Shown piece after piece: positions 29,286 to 37,298 of a stretch of DNA of 40,762 bases. Position 1 is the stretch's first letter. The number at the start of each line of letters is the position of its first letter. A program made the position numbers and the translations under genes. The stretch comes from a virus. Location: positions 1 to 40,762 of IMG/VR virus record IMGVR_UViG_3300042453_001733. The stretch is one strand, 5' to 3'. The notes below the pieces were generated by a model that saw nothing but the letters and a program-made list of their open reading frames with translations, was not told the origin of the DNA and did not search any database.

Positions 29286-29459
29286 ATGAAAGTTCCAAAT
29301 AGTTCTGAACTGATGCATCTGCGTCTTCAAGCTTGGATGAGAGAACATAGTTGTGATGATATTGAATATCTTGGTGTACGAGAAGGTGAACATTATTACA
29401 GAATCGCAGAACACGAAGTACCAGTATCCTCTATAGAAGGTTTGGAGCAAGTATCATGA
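29286..29459 (+). CDS. Small hypothetical protein (57 aa)
   Basis: MKVPNSSELMHLRLQAWMRE... ending VSSIEGLEQVS. First gene after the promoter at 29235. Mixed alpha/beta look, no family. Overlaps the next start (ATGA). Confidence 0.6.
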   Translation: MKVPNSSELMHLRLQAWMREHSCDDIEYLGVREGEHYYRIAEHEVPVSSIEGLEQVS

Positions 29460-29650
29460 ATGATTACATAGTAAATGATGGCGAATCTAAAAAAGATAAA
29501 TGGAATCGAGGTTTGGATTTGTTCATTGAAAGTGTTCATAGACCAGATAACGACCTAAGACAACAAGCACATGATCAAAAGTGTTACCACGAACTCATGG
29601 ATGTTAGAACAGTAATTCTCGAACATTTGAAAACTCTTCGTTGGTATTGA
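29456..29650 (+). CDS. Small hypothetical protein (64 aa)
   Basis: MNDYIVNDGESKKDKWNRGL... hydrophilic and helical, ends LEHLKTLRWY. Cyanophage-type hypothetical without motif. Confidence 0.6.
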   Translation: MNDYIVNDGESKKDKWNRGLDLFIESVHRPDNDLRQQAHDQKCYHELMDVRTVILEHLKTLRWY

Positions 29651-29651
29651 A

Positions 29652-29891
29652 ATGAGTTATCAATATTTTTTACTTTTTGTATTTGCAATTTTTGCATACT
29701 TCATCGTTACTGATGATAGTGTTGCAAAATTTTTTTATTATATTACTTTAATAATAAAACAACAATACGAAATTAAAAAATGGTGGTTCTTAAACAATCC
29801 CAGAAATCCAATTGTAAAATATTTAATGTGGAGAAGAGCCATGAAAATGGCTGAAGAATTGCAAAGGGAGTTTAAAAATGACAAAGTATGA
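29652..29891 (+). CDS. Small membrane protein (79 aa)
   Basis: Residues 3-20 (YQYFLLFVFAIFAYFIVT) form a membrane helix; a basic, Trp-rich tail follows (QQYEIKKWWFLNNPRNPIVK). Function unknown. Confidence 0.62.
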   Translation: MSYQYFLLFVFAIFAYFIVTDDSVAKFFYYITLIIKQQYEIKKWWFLNNPRNPIVKYLMWRRAMKMAEELQREFKNDKV

Positions 29892-30033
29892 CAAATTAAT
29901 CGATGCAATCACAAATGAATTATATCAATTCACTATCATTAATGATAGTTGGAATGAAAAGGAGGCTAAAAGAACGTCACATCGTATTTTGGAAATAGTT
30001 GAAGAGTATCAAAATTCTACCTCTTGCACATAA
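29878..30033 (+). CDS. Small hypothetical protein (51 aa)
   Basis: MTKYDKLIDAITNELYQFTI... ends QNSTSCT. Helical. Overlaps the previous gene by 14 bases, which suits coupled translation. Confidence 0.55.
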   Translation: MTKYDKLIDAITNELYQFTIINDSWNEKEAKRTSHRILEIVEEYQNSTSCT

Positions 30034-30075
30034 GGATCATCTGTGTTAAAATTCACTTGAGACGTAAAATTAGAA

Positions 30076-30276
30076 ATGAGCGACCGTGCAAAGTTCTTAA
30101 TGGATAAAATTTGGGAATGTAGAAATTCTGGTGCAGACACAGAAGAAAAACTAGTTGCTCAGATTCTTCGTTCTACTTTAGAGTATGTTACTCTTTATAG
30201 TACACAAAATAACATGAAAGTTCTTTCTGCTGAGGACGTTGTAAATCTTGCAAATGAAGTAGAGGGTTTGAAATGA
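30076..30276 (+). CDS. Small hypothetical protein (66 aa)
   Basis: MSDRAKFLMDKIWECRNSGA... helical bundle-like, ends NLANEVEGLK. Overlaps the next start (ATGA). No family known. Confidence 0.6.
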   Translation: MSDRAKFLMDKIWECRNSGADTEEKLVAQILRSTLEYVTLYSTQNNMKVLSAEDVVNLANEVEGLK

Positions 30277-30533
30277 AAGATCTGAAAAAAATTAGGTATT
30301 CTACTTCTTTTGAGAATATTCGTGTAGGTGACTTTGTAAAATTTATTGGATGCACTCGGGAACAAATAAACTGGGGTAATAATAGTGATCCAGAAAACCT
30401 TCTAATGGTTAATGGAGTTTATTATGTACAGGATATGATTGTAAAATCTTCCCATACTAAACTGATTCTTCGTGGTGTGGAAGGTAAATTTAATAGTGTT
30501 TGTTTTGAACGTCTAGGTGATGGCTCTTTCTGA
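30273..30533 (+). CDS. Small beta-rich protein (86 aa)
   Basis: MKDLKKIRYSTSFENIRVGD then FVKFIGCTREQ...VNGVYYVQDMI: the pattern of an SH3-like small barrel (V-G-D-x-V-x-x ... x-G-x-Y-x-V). May bind protein or nucleic acid; no direct evidence. Confidence 0.6.
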   Translation: MKDLKKIRYSTSFENIRVGDFVKFIGCTREQINWGNNSDPENLLMVNGVYYVQDMIVKSSHTKLILRGVEGKFNSVCFERLGDGSF

Positions 30534-30696
30534 AAAGGCAAAAATTTATTTTAATGTTTGGTGTTGTGCTCATCAAAGAAGGTATAATGCTAAGGTTAAA
30601 AATGATTGGAACTTATATGATAGGGAACATGAAACTCTCCTAATGTGTCTTAGAATGAAAGATGCCAAGTGGATTAAATGGGCTGGAGAAAAATAA
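30520..30696 (+). CDS. Small basic hypothetical protein (58 aa)
   Basis: MALSEKAKIYFNVWCCAHQR... rich in Trp, Lys and Arg, ends DAKWIKWAGEK. Overlaps the previous gene by 14 bases. No family known. Confidence 0.55.
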   Translation: MALSEKAKIYFNVWCCAHQRRYNAKVKNDWNLYDREHETLLMCLRMKDAKWIKWAGEK

Positions 30697-30700
30697 AACA

Positions 30701-30982
30701 ATGGGACTTACATTTAGAAATATGCACGAACCAACCTCATGGAGAAATTGCCCCTCCTGCAACTACAATCTTGTGGATGCTGAAATTTCGGATGAACTTA
30801 AGTTCACTTGTGAACCTGGAGCATTTCATTCCAAACTATTAGGTGGGAGAAATCCAGACACATGGGAGATGGAGTATTGGAAATGCCCAGAGTGTAAGAC
30901 GGTTTTTCCTGCAAAGGAACGTCCTGTAATTCACACAATGTCTGATGCATATTTAACTAATAACAATTACGATAGAGATTAA
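30701..30982 (+). CDS. Zinc-ribbon protein (93 aa)
   Basis: Start at ATG 30701; the longer frame from 30662 lies inside the previous gene. NCPSCNYNL and, about 40 residues later, KCPECKTVFP give a two-knuckle C4 zinc ribbon with the first pair at C17/C20. Could act in transcription or RNA contact; target unknown. Confidence 0.68.
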   Translation: MGLTFRNMHEPTSWRNCPSCNYNLVDAEISDELKFTCEPGAFHSKLLGGRNPDTWEMEYWKCPECKTVFPAKERPVIHTMSDAYLTNNNYDRD

Positions 30983-30984
30983 TT

Positions 30985-31128
30985 ATGAAATGCAAAGTAC
31001 AACTTTATGTTGCTGGGAAAGTTTTTGATGAGATTGTGGAAGCTCGTGATTATCAAGATGCAAAACAAACAGTCCTTGCTCGTAATCCAACCGCAAAAGT
31101 AATTGGTGTAACTGCTGTATTTAAGTAA
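30985..31128 (+). CDS. Small hypothetical protein (47 aa)
   Basis: MKCKVQLYVAGKVFDEIVEA then RDYQDAKQTVLARNPTAKVI: beta-beta-alpha-beta pattern seen in many tiny cyanophage proteins. Function unknown. Confidence 0.62.
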   Translation: MKCKVQLYVAGKVFDEIVEARDYQDAKQTVLARNPTAKVIGVTAVFK

Positions 31129-31129
31129 A

Positions 31130-31288
31130 ATGAACTTTACCCGAGAACAATATCAATTAATGATGATTGCAGTGAGAAAATATCAACAAATTTATAATGT
31201 TGATAAAAAAACTTATGGGGAATGTCAGGAAGTCCTTGACATGCTCATGAACTTGGTCTATACTCAAGGTCGTGAACAACCAAGGTAA
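31130..31288 (+). CDS. Small helical hypothetical protein (52 aa)
   Basis: MNFTREQYQLMMIAVRKYQQ... ends YTQGREQPR. All-helical prediction by eye, one base after the previous stop. No family. Confidence 0.58.
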   Translation: MNFTREQYQLMMIAVRKYQQIYNVDKKTYGECQEVLDMLMNLVYTQGREQPR

Positions 31289-31290
31289 TC

Positions 31291-31470
31291 ATGATTTCAT
31301 CTGTTGGTGAAAAATTTCCCTATCAAAATTTTATTTTTCGTTTGGAATTGGCGGAGGGTAAAGATAAACGTGTTTGTTGGTTTGAGTGCCAAGAACATGT
31401 GGATAGGTTTTTGAACAGGCATAAACTTAAGAAAAAAGATTACACGTTGACTATTAAATCTAATGACTGA
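31291..31470 (+). CDS. Small basic hypothetical protein (59 aa)
   Basis: MISSVGEKFPYQNFIFRLEL... then FLNRHKLKKKDYTLTIKSND. Overlaps the next gene by eight bases. No family known. Confidence 0.58.
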   Translation: MISSVGEKFPYQNFIFRLELAEGKDKRVCWFECQEHVDRFLNRHKLKKKDYTLTIKSND

Positions 31471-31678
31471 TTATACTTGGATTGATGATGCTTTCAGAGT
31501 TGAACAACAAAGGTGGGGTACTTGGGACTCTTATAATAAAGAAGGAAAATGTCTTGTGACCTCTCTCACGGAAGAAATTTGCATTTCTGCAACAAGATTT
31601 TATCTTAAAGGTAAACAAGAAGGTTGGAGTGAATCAAATTCTGTTAAATATGAAGGAGTTGTGGGGGGGAAACTCTGA
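31463..31678 (+). CDS. Conserved-type cyanophage hypothetical (71 aa)
   Basis: MTDYTWIDDAFRVEQQRWGT then WDSYNKEGKCLVTSLTEEIC and a glycine-rich end. Its last base is shared with the next ATG (tgATG). Function unknown. Confidence 0.62.
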   Translation: MTDYTWIDDAFRVEQQRWGTWDSYNKEGKCLVTSLTEEICISATRFYLKGKQEGWSESNSVKYEGVVGGKL

Positions 31679-31908
31679 TGTATGAGCCTCAAATCAATGA
31701 TTATGTAATGTGGTCAAAAGGAATTGAGGGTTGGATTTATTTTAAAGATAAAGAATATGTCACAATAGAAGTGTCTGTTAGACCTAAAGATAGTCAAAAC
31801 TATCAAGCATGCCATTTACATCGCAACGAAAGGTTGTTGGTTTTATGTTATCACAGCCAATGGAAAGAACTGGAATATGTCAGATCTAGAGAATCAATTT
31901 ATGAGTAA
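31678..31908 (+). CDS. Small beta-rich hypothetical (76 aa)
   Basis: MYEPQINDYVMWSKGIEGWI YFKDKEYVTIEV then a His/Cys-containing stretch (ACHLHRNERLLVLCYHSQW). The start VMW..GIEGWI resembles an SH3-like barrel. Cys and His could bind a metal. No family known. Confidence 0.6.
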   Translation: MYEPQINDYVMWSKGIEGWIYFKDKEYVTIEVSVRPKDSQNYQACHLHRNERLLVLCYHSQWKELEYVRSRESIYE

Positions 31909-31927
31909 AATTTTTATTTAATTAAAT

Positions 31928-32530
31928 ATGATTAAAGTAATAGATGATGCAATCCCAAAAAGATACCAAACTGAAATTATAGAAAAGGTATTTCGTCCTG
32001 GGTTTAAATGGGGTTATAGTCCTACGATTGTTAACCACAAAACTGGAGAAGGATTTACTTATGGATTTTGTAATCCATTAGGAAATTATAGTCAGGGGGT
32101 AGTTGATGTTGAAAATTTTCACTTCTTTCTTCCCCTGACTTATTGTATCTCCGAAAAATCTGGAGTTGATTTTGAGTCAATTTTAGCTGCTAGATCATTC
32201 TTACAAGTTCCAAGTAATTATGAACAAGATCATGGACACTTTCATGTTGATTTTACTTTCCCACATTTAGTATTTTTATACTATGTAAATGATTCTGATG
32301 GTGATACAATTATTTCTAAGAAGAAATATGACCATATAAATGGTACTCTTGAAAGTATTGAAGATTCTTTAATACTTGAAAAAGTTACTCCTAAACAAGG
32401 CAGGGCTGTAATTTTTGATGGACTACTTTATCATGCTGGTGGTATTCCCAAGAAAAATACCAGGTGTGTTATCAACTTTGATTTATCGGTCCACAAAACT
32501 ATGAATTTTGTTAACTATCTACAAACATGA
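31928..32530 (+). CDS. 2OG-Fe(II) oxygenase
   Basis: 200 residues. Iron ligands H106-V-D108 in HFHVDFTFPH, distal H169 in LLYHAGG, and R179 for 2-oxoglutarate; GRAVIFDGLLYHAGGIP is the typical end of the prolyl-hydroxylase-like fold. All four site residues are present, so it should be active. First gene of the second accessory island. Substrate unknown. Confidence 0.82.
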   Translation: MIKVIDDAIPKRYQTEIIEKVFRPGFKWGYSPTIVNHKTGEGFTYGFCNPLGNYSQGVVDVENFHFFLPLTYCISEKSGVDFESILAARSFLQVPSNYEQDHGHFHVDFTFPHLVFLYYVNDSDGDTIISKKKYDHINGTLESIEDSLILEKVTPKQGRAVIFDGLLYHAGGIPKKNTRCVINFDLSVHKTMNFVNYLQT

Positions 32531-32748
32531 AAAATATTGTATGGAGGTTATGGGCAAAAGCTTTGGGAGAAAAAGCTCATAAAAAAGATCATGTTGCTGA
32601 TCAAGTTGCAATTATTCGTACAATAATTTTTATAACCTATTTAATTACTAATTGTTTTATTGTCGCTGGGGTAATCCGACACTGGAATGATACTTCTCCA
32701 GAAATTTATATAGAATTAAAGATGGAAGATCTAACCCATTCGGCATAA
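32527..32748 (+). CDS. Small membrane protein (73 aa)
   Basis: Basic N-terminus (MKNIVWRLWAKALGEKAHKK), a membrane helix at about 30-48 (TIIFITYLITNCFIVAGV) and an acidic end. Starts in the previous stop (ATGA); its 3' end overlaps the opposite-strand methyltransferase by 43 bases. Confidence 0.62.
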   Translation: MKNIVWRLWAKALGEKAHKKDHVADQVAIIRTIIFITYLITNCFIVAGVIRHWNDTSPEIYIELKMEDLTHSA

Positions 32749-33242
32749 ATTCTATGATTATGATCCCATTTCAAATCAGTACATTCAAATCCAAAGTGAT
32801 TTGAAAATTTTTTGTGAATCTCAAAAGACCACGGAAAAAAATCTATTTCTTGACACTCTTGGTTCCCGTGATCTTTTCTTCCAGGATTACACCTCCAATA
32901 AATTCTTGCAGTAGGATTCAATAAGTTTACTAAAGAATTAATTTCTGATATAATTTTATCACCTGGGCCAAAATTTATACTACCTAAACAAAAGGCAACA
33001 TCAAATTTTTGATCTGTCTTAAATTTATCTATTGTTACTTTATAATCTGCTTGATCAAACGCGGGATCTATTCCAATCAAATTTTCGATCTTTCCTTTGA
33101 ATGGATTTGGTCCACAACCAACATCCAAAACCCATTCGTCATCTGCAACATTATTAATCAAGTTCCATCCAGAGTATAGATATTGATCTAAATTACTTTT
33201 CCACTTTGTCCCAAAGTATTCATTTAGTTGTTCCTGGTTCAT
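32706..33242 (-). CDS. SAM-dependent methyltransferase-like (minus strand)
   Basis: Start set at the ATG whose complement is 33240-33242 (MNQEQLNEYFGTKW); the open frame continues upstream to 33347 but would then be antisense to the next gene. 178 residues. Motif I WVLDVGCGPNPF, acidic loop GIDPAFD and FCLGSINFGPGD mark a class I methyltransferase. Substrate unknown. Its start codon overlaps the start of the plus-strand gene at 33241, so each promoter must lie inside the other gene. Confidence 0.75.
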   Translation of the reverse strand: MNQEQLNEYFGTKWKSNLDQYLYSGWNLINNVADDEWVLDVGCGPNPFKGKIENLIGIDPAFDQADYKVTIDKFKTDQKFDVAFCLGSINFGPGDKIISEINSLVNLLNPTARIYWRCNPGRKDHGNQECQEIDFFPWSFEIHKKFSNHFGFECTDLKWDHNHRIYAEWVRSSIFNSI

Positions 33243-33816
33243 GAAGTTACCTAAGAGAATATTTTTTACAGGAGTTCCTGGATCCCGTTGGAGTGGTATC
33301 GCCCAGACATTAGAAAAGATGTCTGGTATGAATACCTCTGACCGCACACCTGAGCGTGAATACGATCATCATAGTTATACTGGACACAAAGGTGCATACT
33401 TTGGGCCTGGAATGGAGTTTGAACCAGTTCTTGATGGGGATTATATTGATCAAGCATGGTTAGAACCTAATGGATGTAAACTCGTCAAGAGTCATGAGTG
33501 GTCATATTATCTAGGTGAAATAAAAGAAAAGTTTCCAGATGACTGGATCATGATGATATATCGTCCAGATATGGCTAGTTATGCCTGGTGGCATGAAGCT
33601 GGAGGATTTCAAATTCAGTATCCAAACTACAATGCATATAAAAATAGTGGTAACATGTTGAATGAAATTATGAAACAAAACTCTTGCATCTTAGAGTTTG
33701 GAATGTCAAATAAATGTAAGTGGGAATACTTTACATCTGAATGGATTTATGAGAAGTTTGGTGAAAGTATCGTAGTTGATAAAACATTTTCAGATATTTT
33801 GGTAACACTAGTATGA
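33241..33816 (+). CDS. Sulfotransferase-like P-loop protein
   Basis: 191 residues. FFTGVPGSRWSGIAQTLEKM is a Walker-A-like PAPS-binding loop, and WIMMIYRPDMASYAWW fits the second PAPS motif (x-Y-R-P/D). Such proteins occur repeatedly in cyanophages; they may add sulfate to surface glycans. Start codon overlaps that of the opposite methyltransferase (CATG). Ends with ATGA overlap. Confidence 0.65.
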   Translation: MKLPKRIFFTGVPGSRWSGIAQTLEKMSGMNTSDRTPEREYDHHSYTGHKGAYFGPGMEFEPVLDGDYIDQAWLEPNGCKLVKSHEWSYYLGEIKEKFPDDWIMMIYRPDMASYAWWHEAGGFQIQYPNYNAYKNSGNMLNEIMKQNSCILEFGMSNKCKWEYFTSEWIYEKFGESIVVDKTFSDILVTLV

Positions 33817-34814
33817 GTAATGATAATATTTTGATCGGACATTTGGGTTGGGATGGAGCACATTTTTTATGTGCCTGTCTTACTATGAGTGATCAAGTTT
33901 ACTTTAATAATTTTACTCTTCGTGGAAAAGTTGAGTATTATTTTAAAAATATGACCAATATTAGTAGAGTGAATGATAAACCCGTTTGGAATGATGTGTT
34001 CATGTTTTATGGAACTTCTTATCAATCGGAAAATTATATTCACTATAGAAATGTTTGGGTCAATGATTTCAATACTGATTACGATCAGTTTGATTTTAAT
34101 TCAAAGTCGGAACAAAAAACTCTTATATCCAGATTGCACGTACCGATTTATTACCCACTAACAAGTATGTTGGAGAAAAACATTTCACACCCTGTTGCGG
34201 ATATGTTTAGATCCAAATACTTTATTTGTTTAGTCAATACAAAACTTTTTGCCTCATTGAGAAGCGTAAAACTTGAAGAGGATAACAGAATAAAAGGTTC
34301 TTGGGATGATGATTTTGCTCCAATTCCAGATATAAAATGGTTTGATGGTCCGTTAACGAAGATGGATAAAATAACAAATTCAATAACTGTTAGTGAATTT
34401 CAATCATTACCGAAAAAAGTTAAGGATACTCTTATATCCCATCACGATAGTAACATGGAGGATCTTTTTAATTTAACTGAGTTATATAAAACTGACAATG
34501 ATTTATTGAAAACATTGATAACGCATCAGTGGGATTGTAATTGGTTCTTGAGTGAAGATGAGACCATTGAACAACTTAAATTTTTATATTTGGAAATGAA
34601 TCTGGGAAAATTAAATGAAAAAGTAATACGTGAAATGTACAAAGTGTGGATCCAGAAGATGGATTACATTAAAAAATGGTACATTAAAGATGAATCTAAG
34701 TTCATTTCATCAAGAGAACAAGAGTGCCCACCTGGATGTTGGACAAGCGAAAGATGGAAAGATGAAGTATCTCCATACCTTATGATAAATATTGATACAT
34801 TAGTAGATCAATAA
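33813..34814 (+). CDS. Unknown protein, tandem paralogue A
   Basis: 333 residues. N-terminus NILIGHLGWDGAHFLCACLT then MSDQVYFNNFTL looks like a strand-loop-helix such as a P-loop variant. C-terminal block THQWDCNWFLSEDETIEQLK then LYLEMNLGKLNEKVIREMY is shared with the next gene. I do not recognise the family; sulfotransferase-like fold is possible. Middle part differs between the two copies. Start overlaps the previous stop. Confidence 0.6.
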   Translation: MSNDNILIGHLGWDGAHFLCACLTMSDQVYFNNFTLRGKVEYYFKNMTNISRVNDKPVWNDVFMFYGTSYQSENYIHYRNVWVNDFNTDYDQFDFNSKSEQKTLISRLHVPIYYPLTSMLEKNISHPVADMFRSKYFICLVNTKLFASLRSVKLEEDNRIKGSWDDDFAPIPDIKWFDGPLTKMDKITNSITVSEFQSLPKKVKDTLISHHDSNMEDLFNLTELYKTDNDLLKTLITHQWDCNWFLSEDETIEQLKFLYLEMNLGKLNEKVIREMYKVWIQKMDYIKKWYIKDESKFISSREQECPPGCWTSERWKDEVSPYLMINIDTLVDQ

Positions 34815-34820
34815 TAAATT

Positions 34821-35741
34821 GTGACTAACAATATTCTCATAGGTGCTGAGGGAATAGACGGAGCTAATTTTTTGGCTTGTTGTCTTACCATGAGTGATGA
34901 AGTATACTTTGACAATTGTACTCTAGAAGAAAAAATAAAATTCTTTTTTAGGGGTATGGCTGACATTGAAAAGATAAATGGAATACCCATTTGGTCTGAT
35001 GTTTCTATGTTATTTCATAGTTTTTCTAGAGGTAAAAATAATTTAATATTTTCTACTTATCAATCTAAAAAAATTCATGACTCTCTTAACTCAACTAAAA
35101 CATTGATAAGCAAGGTATCAATGCCTCAACTTTTGCCATTACGAACATTAATGTCAAAAGATCCTGAGGATCCTTTGGTGCAATTATTTGAGTCAAAATA
35201 TTTTATTGTCCTAGTAAACCCAGATCTTTTCATTTCTTTAAGAACAATATTAGATAATGAAGATTCTTCTGTTCCTAATTTAGATTCATTCACTATTGAA
35301 AAATTTAATTCTCTACCAAAAAGAGAACAGGAAACGATTAAATCTGGTTATCAGTCAGATATTGAAAGATTATTTGCATTTAGACCTAGTGGACCTACAT
35401 TGCATTCATGGAATATGCATAATATGAAATGCGATATTGATTATAGGACACAACATGATGATGTTGATATGGATGCAATGGAGGAGATTTTTAATAAAAG
35501 TAAGGATTTTATGAAACCACTAATAACTCATCAGTGGGATTGTAACTGGTTCTTGAATGAAGATGATACCGTAGAAAATATTAAACTCTTATATTCTGAA
35601 ATGAATTTAGGAAAAGTTAACGAAAAATTAATTCGTAAAATGTATAATGTTTGGGTTGAAAGAATGGATTATATTAAGAAATCACATATAAAAGAGTTCG
35701 AATCTGCAATAAATAATGGTACATTTGTAAGTGAATACTAA
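34821..35741 (+). CDS. Unknown protein, tandem paralogue B, GTG start
   Basis: 306 residues from GTG 34821 (MTNNILIGAEGIDGANFLAC). Same N-terminal pattern and the same C-terminal block (THQWDCNWFLNEDDTVENIK, then MNLGKVNEKLIRKMYNVW) as the gene before. The copies are old and diverged, with different central inserts. Function unknown; keeping both suggests distinct partners or substrates. Confidence 0.6.
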   Translation: MTNNILIGAEGIDGANFLACCLTMSDEVYFDNCTLEEKIKFFFRGMADIEKINGIPIWSDVSMLFHSFSRGKNNLIFSTYQSKKIHDSLNSTKTLISKVSMPQLLPLRTLMSKDPEDPLVQLFESKYFIVLVNPDLFISLRTILDNEDSSVPNLDSFTIEKFNSLPKREQETIKSGYQSDIERLFAFRPSGPTLHSWNMHNMKCDIDYRTQHDDVDMDAMEEIFNKSKDFMKPLITHQWDCNWFLNEDDTVENIKLLYSEMNLGKVNEKLIRKMYNVWVERMDYIKKSHIKEFESAINNGTFVSEY

Positions 35742-35742
35742 A

Positions 35743-36408
35743 ATGTTAACAGGAAAAGAATTTGTAGCCAAAATTAAAGAAGGTAACGCAGAATTATTTG
35801 AACAATCTCGTTCAAATGTTCGTCGTTTCTTTGCTTCTAATCCAAGTAAAGAACATATGGTAGAGCACTTCCGTGGTCGCATGGTAAATGAAGCCATGAA
35901 TATGAAGGCTATTGCTGCTGAGGTTGCTTCTGCTCCTGCTTCTATGGATGTTACTGAACTAGAACTTCTCACCAAACAGGCACAAGACGAGGCAAAACAC
36001 TTCCGTATGGTAAAGGAAGTTATCGAACATATCTCTGGTGAACCCGTAGATGTTGACGCTGCTTTTGCTGCAGAACTTGCTGCGCCTCAGGCAAAGGGTG
36101 CAACCCTTCTAGACAAGTATGGTGCATCTGAAGACCCTGCTGCTCTTGCTGCTTACCAACTCGTTGCCGAGGGTCGTGCAGAGGCGGTATGGAACGAAAT
36201 GGCTGAGTGTGTAGAGGACGAGTTTATCTCTTCACGTTATGCTGCTATTGCTAAAGACGAAGGTTTTCATGCAAATATTGGTGGTTGGAAACTAGAGAAA
36301 CTTGTAGAAGGTGCTTCCGAACTTCAAGATCGTATTCTTGCAATGGTGGAACAAATGCGTTATGATCTTCTTGAGATCAGTAATAAAAATACTGCTATTC
36401 CTGTTTGA
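35743..36408 (+). CDS. Ferritin-like diiron protein
   Basis: Start at ATG 35743; GTG 35731 is in frame but overlaps the previous gene. 221 residues. Four-helix pattern with E50, E83-x-x-H86 (DEAKHF), E143 and E173-x-x-H176 (DEGFHAN): two E and two ExxH, a complete diiron set. Family role (oxygenase, desaturase-like or iron store) cannot be read. The codon use, rich in gct and other host-like codons, differs from the AT-rich genes around it. Confidence 0.75.
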   Translation: MLTGKEFVAKIKEGNAELFEQSRSNVRRFFASNPSKEHMVEHFRGRMVNEAMNMKAIAAEVASAPASMDVTELELLTKQAQDEAKHFRMVKEVIEHISGEPVDVDAAFAAELAAPQAKGATLLDKYGASEDPAALAAYQLVAEGRAEAVWNEMAECVEDEFISSRYAAIAKDEGFHANIGGWKLEKLVEGASELQDRILAMVEQMRYDLLEISNKNTAIPV

Positions 36409-36426
36409 TATAAATTCTTTTATATT

Positions 36427-36681
36427 ATGAGTTCGATTGAAAGAAGAAGACGCAAAGATAAAACACAAATAATTAAGTGGGTTAGTGCCTGTACAATACT
36501 CATCGCAATGGTGTTTCATGTACTGGGACTAACCCCTTGGAATAGCATTCTACAACTAGTTGGTGCATCTGGTTGGACTTATGTAGGATTAAAGTGGAAG
36601 GAACGTTCAATTGTTTTGAACTTCCTTCCACAATTTTTTATTATTATACCAGGACTGATTTACTTATTATTTTTTAAATGA
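36427..36681 (+). CDS. Two-helix membrane protein (84 aa)
   Basis: Basic N-terminus (MSSIERRRRKDKTQIIK), membrane segments at about 18-36 and 64-83, with WNSILQLVGASGWTYVGLKW between. Resembles the small DUF6552-type membrane proteins of marine phages, though I cannot be sure. Function unknown. Overlaps the next start (ATGA). Confidence 0.62.
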   Translation: MSSIERRRRKDKTQIIKWVSACTILIAMVFHVLGLTPWNSILQLVGASGWTYVGLKWKERSIVLNFLPQFFIIIPGLIYLLFFK

Positions 36682-37298
36682 AAAAAATGATTATTCTTAC
36701 TGGGCCACAAGGGTCTGGTAATCATCTTTGGTCTAAAATATTTTCACTTCATTCAGAAGTTTTTGGGTGGAAGACGCTCCTTGATAATTATTGGGAAGCA
36801 CATAGGTTTGCAGAACCATTCTGTGAGTATTGGAAAGAACCATCAAAACTTAAAGATTTTGATTGGTCTACTCATGATTATTTTTTCACCAGTATTAGTG
36901 TTCCTCTTGGTATTCAAGAAAAGAAATGGGAACCAAACATTATGTCATTTGTAAATGAAGTTGAAAATCTTGGTATTGGAACACAAATAGTAGTAGTTGG
37001 TAGAGATCAAAATATTCTTAGACATCAACAGAACCGTCTAAGAAAGGAAAACACTCTTCCTTTGTTTATGAAACAACTCCCTGAGTTTCATAATCCCATC
37101 TTTTTGAGCTATGAGTTATTGTATCTTTATAAACAAGATTACTTGAAGAGTTTGAATGTTGGTATACCCATAGCTTGGGATGATCCTAGAGTTTATGAAA
37201 TTTTATCAAATGATTCTAATGATAAGTACGTTCATCATGTAGAAGAATATTTCTTGGATAATTGCAATAAAACTGGTCAACCTCTTAAGTCATTATGA
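36678..37298 (+). CDS. P-loop sulfotransferase-like protein, copy 1
   Basis: 206 residues. MIILTGPQGSGNHLWSKIFS is a G-x-x-x-x-G-N/K-type loop; the Lys of a normal Walker A is Asn (SGNH). IVVVGRDQNILRHQQ fits the second PAPS motif. Distant sulfotransferase/nucleotide kinase-like fold. Tandem with the next gene (ATGA). Confidence 0.6.
   Translation: MKKMIILTGPQGSGNHLWSKIFSLHSEVFGWKTLLDNYWEAHRFAEPFCEYWKEPSKLKDFDWSTHDYFFTSISVPLGIQEKKWEPNIMSFVNEVENLGIGTQIVVVGRDQNILRHQQNRLRKENTLPLFMKQLPEFHNPIFLSYELLYLYKQDYLKSLNVGIPIAWDDPRVYEILSNDSNDKYVHHVEEYFLDNCNKTGQPLKSL

Noticed and set aside
33242-33347. N-terminal extension of the minus-strand methyltransferase
   Set aside because: The extra 35 residues are antisense to the conserved P-loop region of the plus-strand gene and precede the natural MNQ start.
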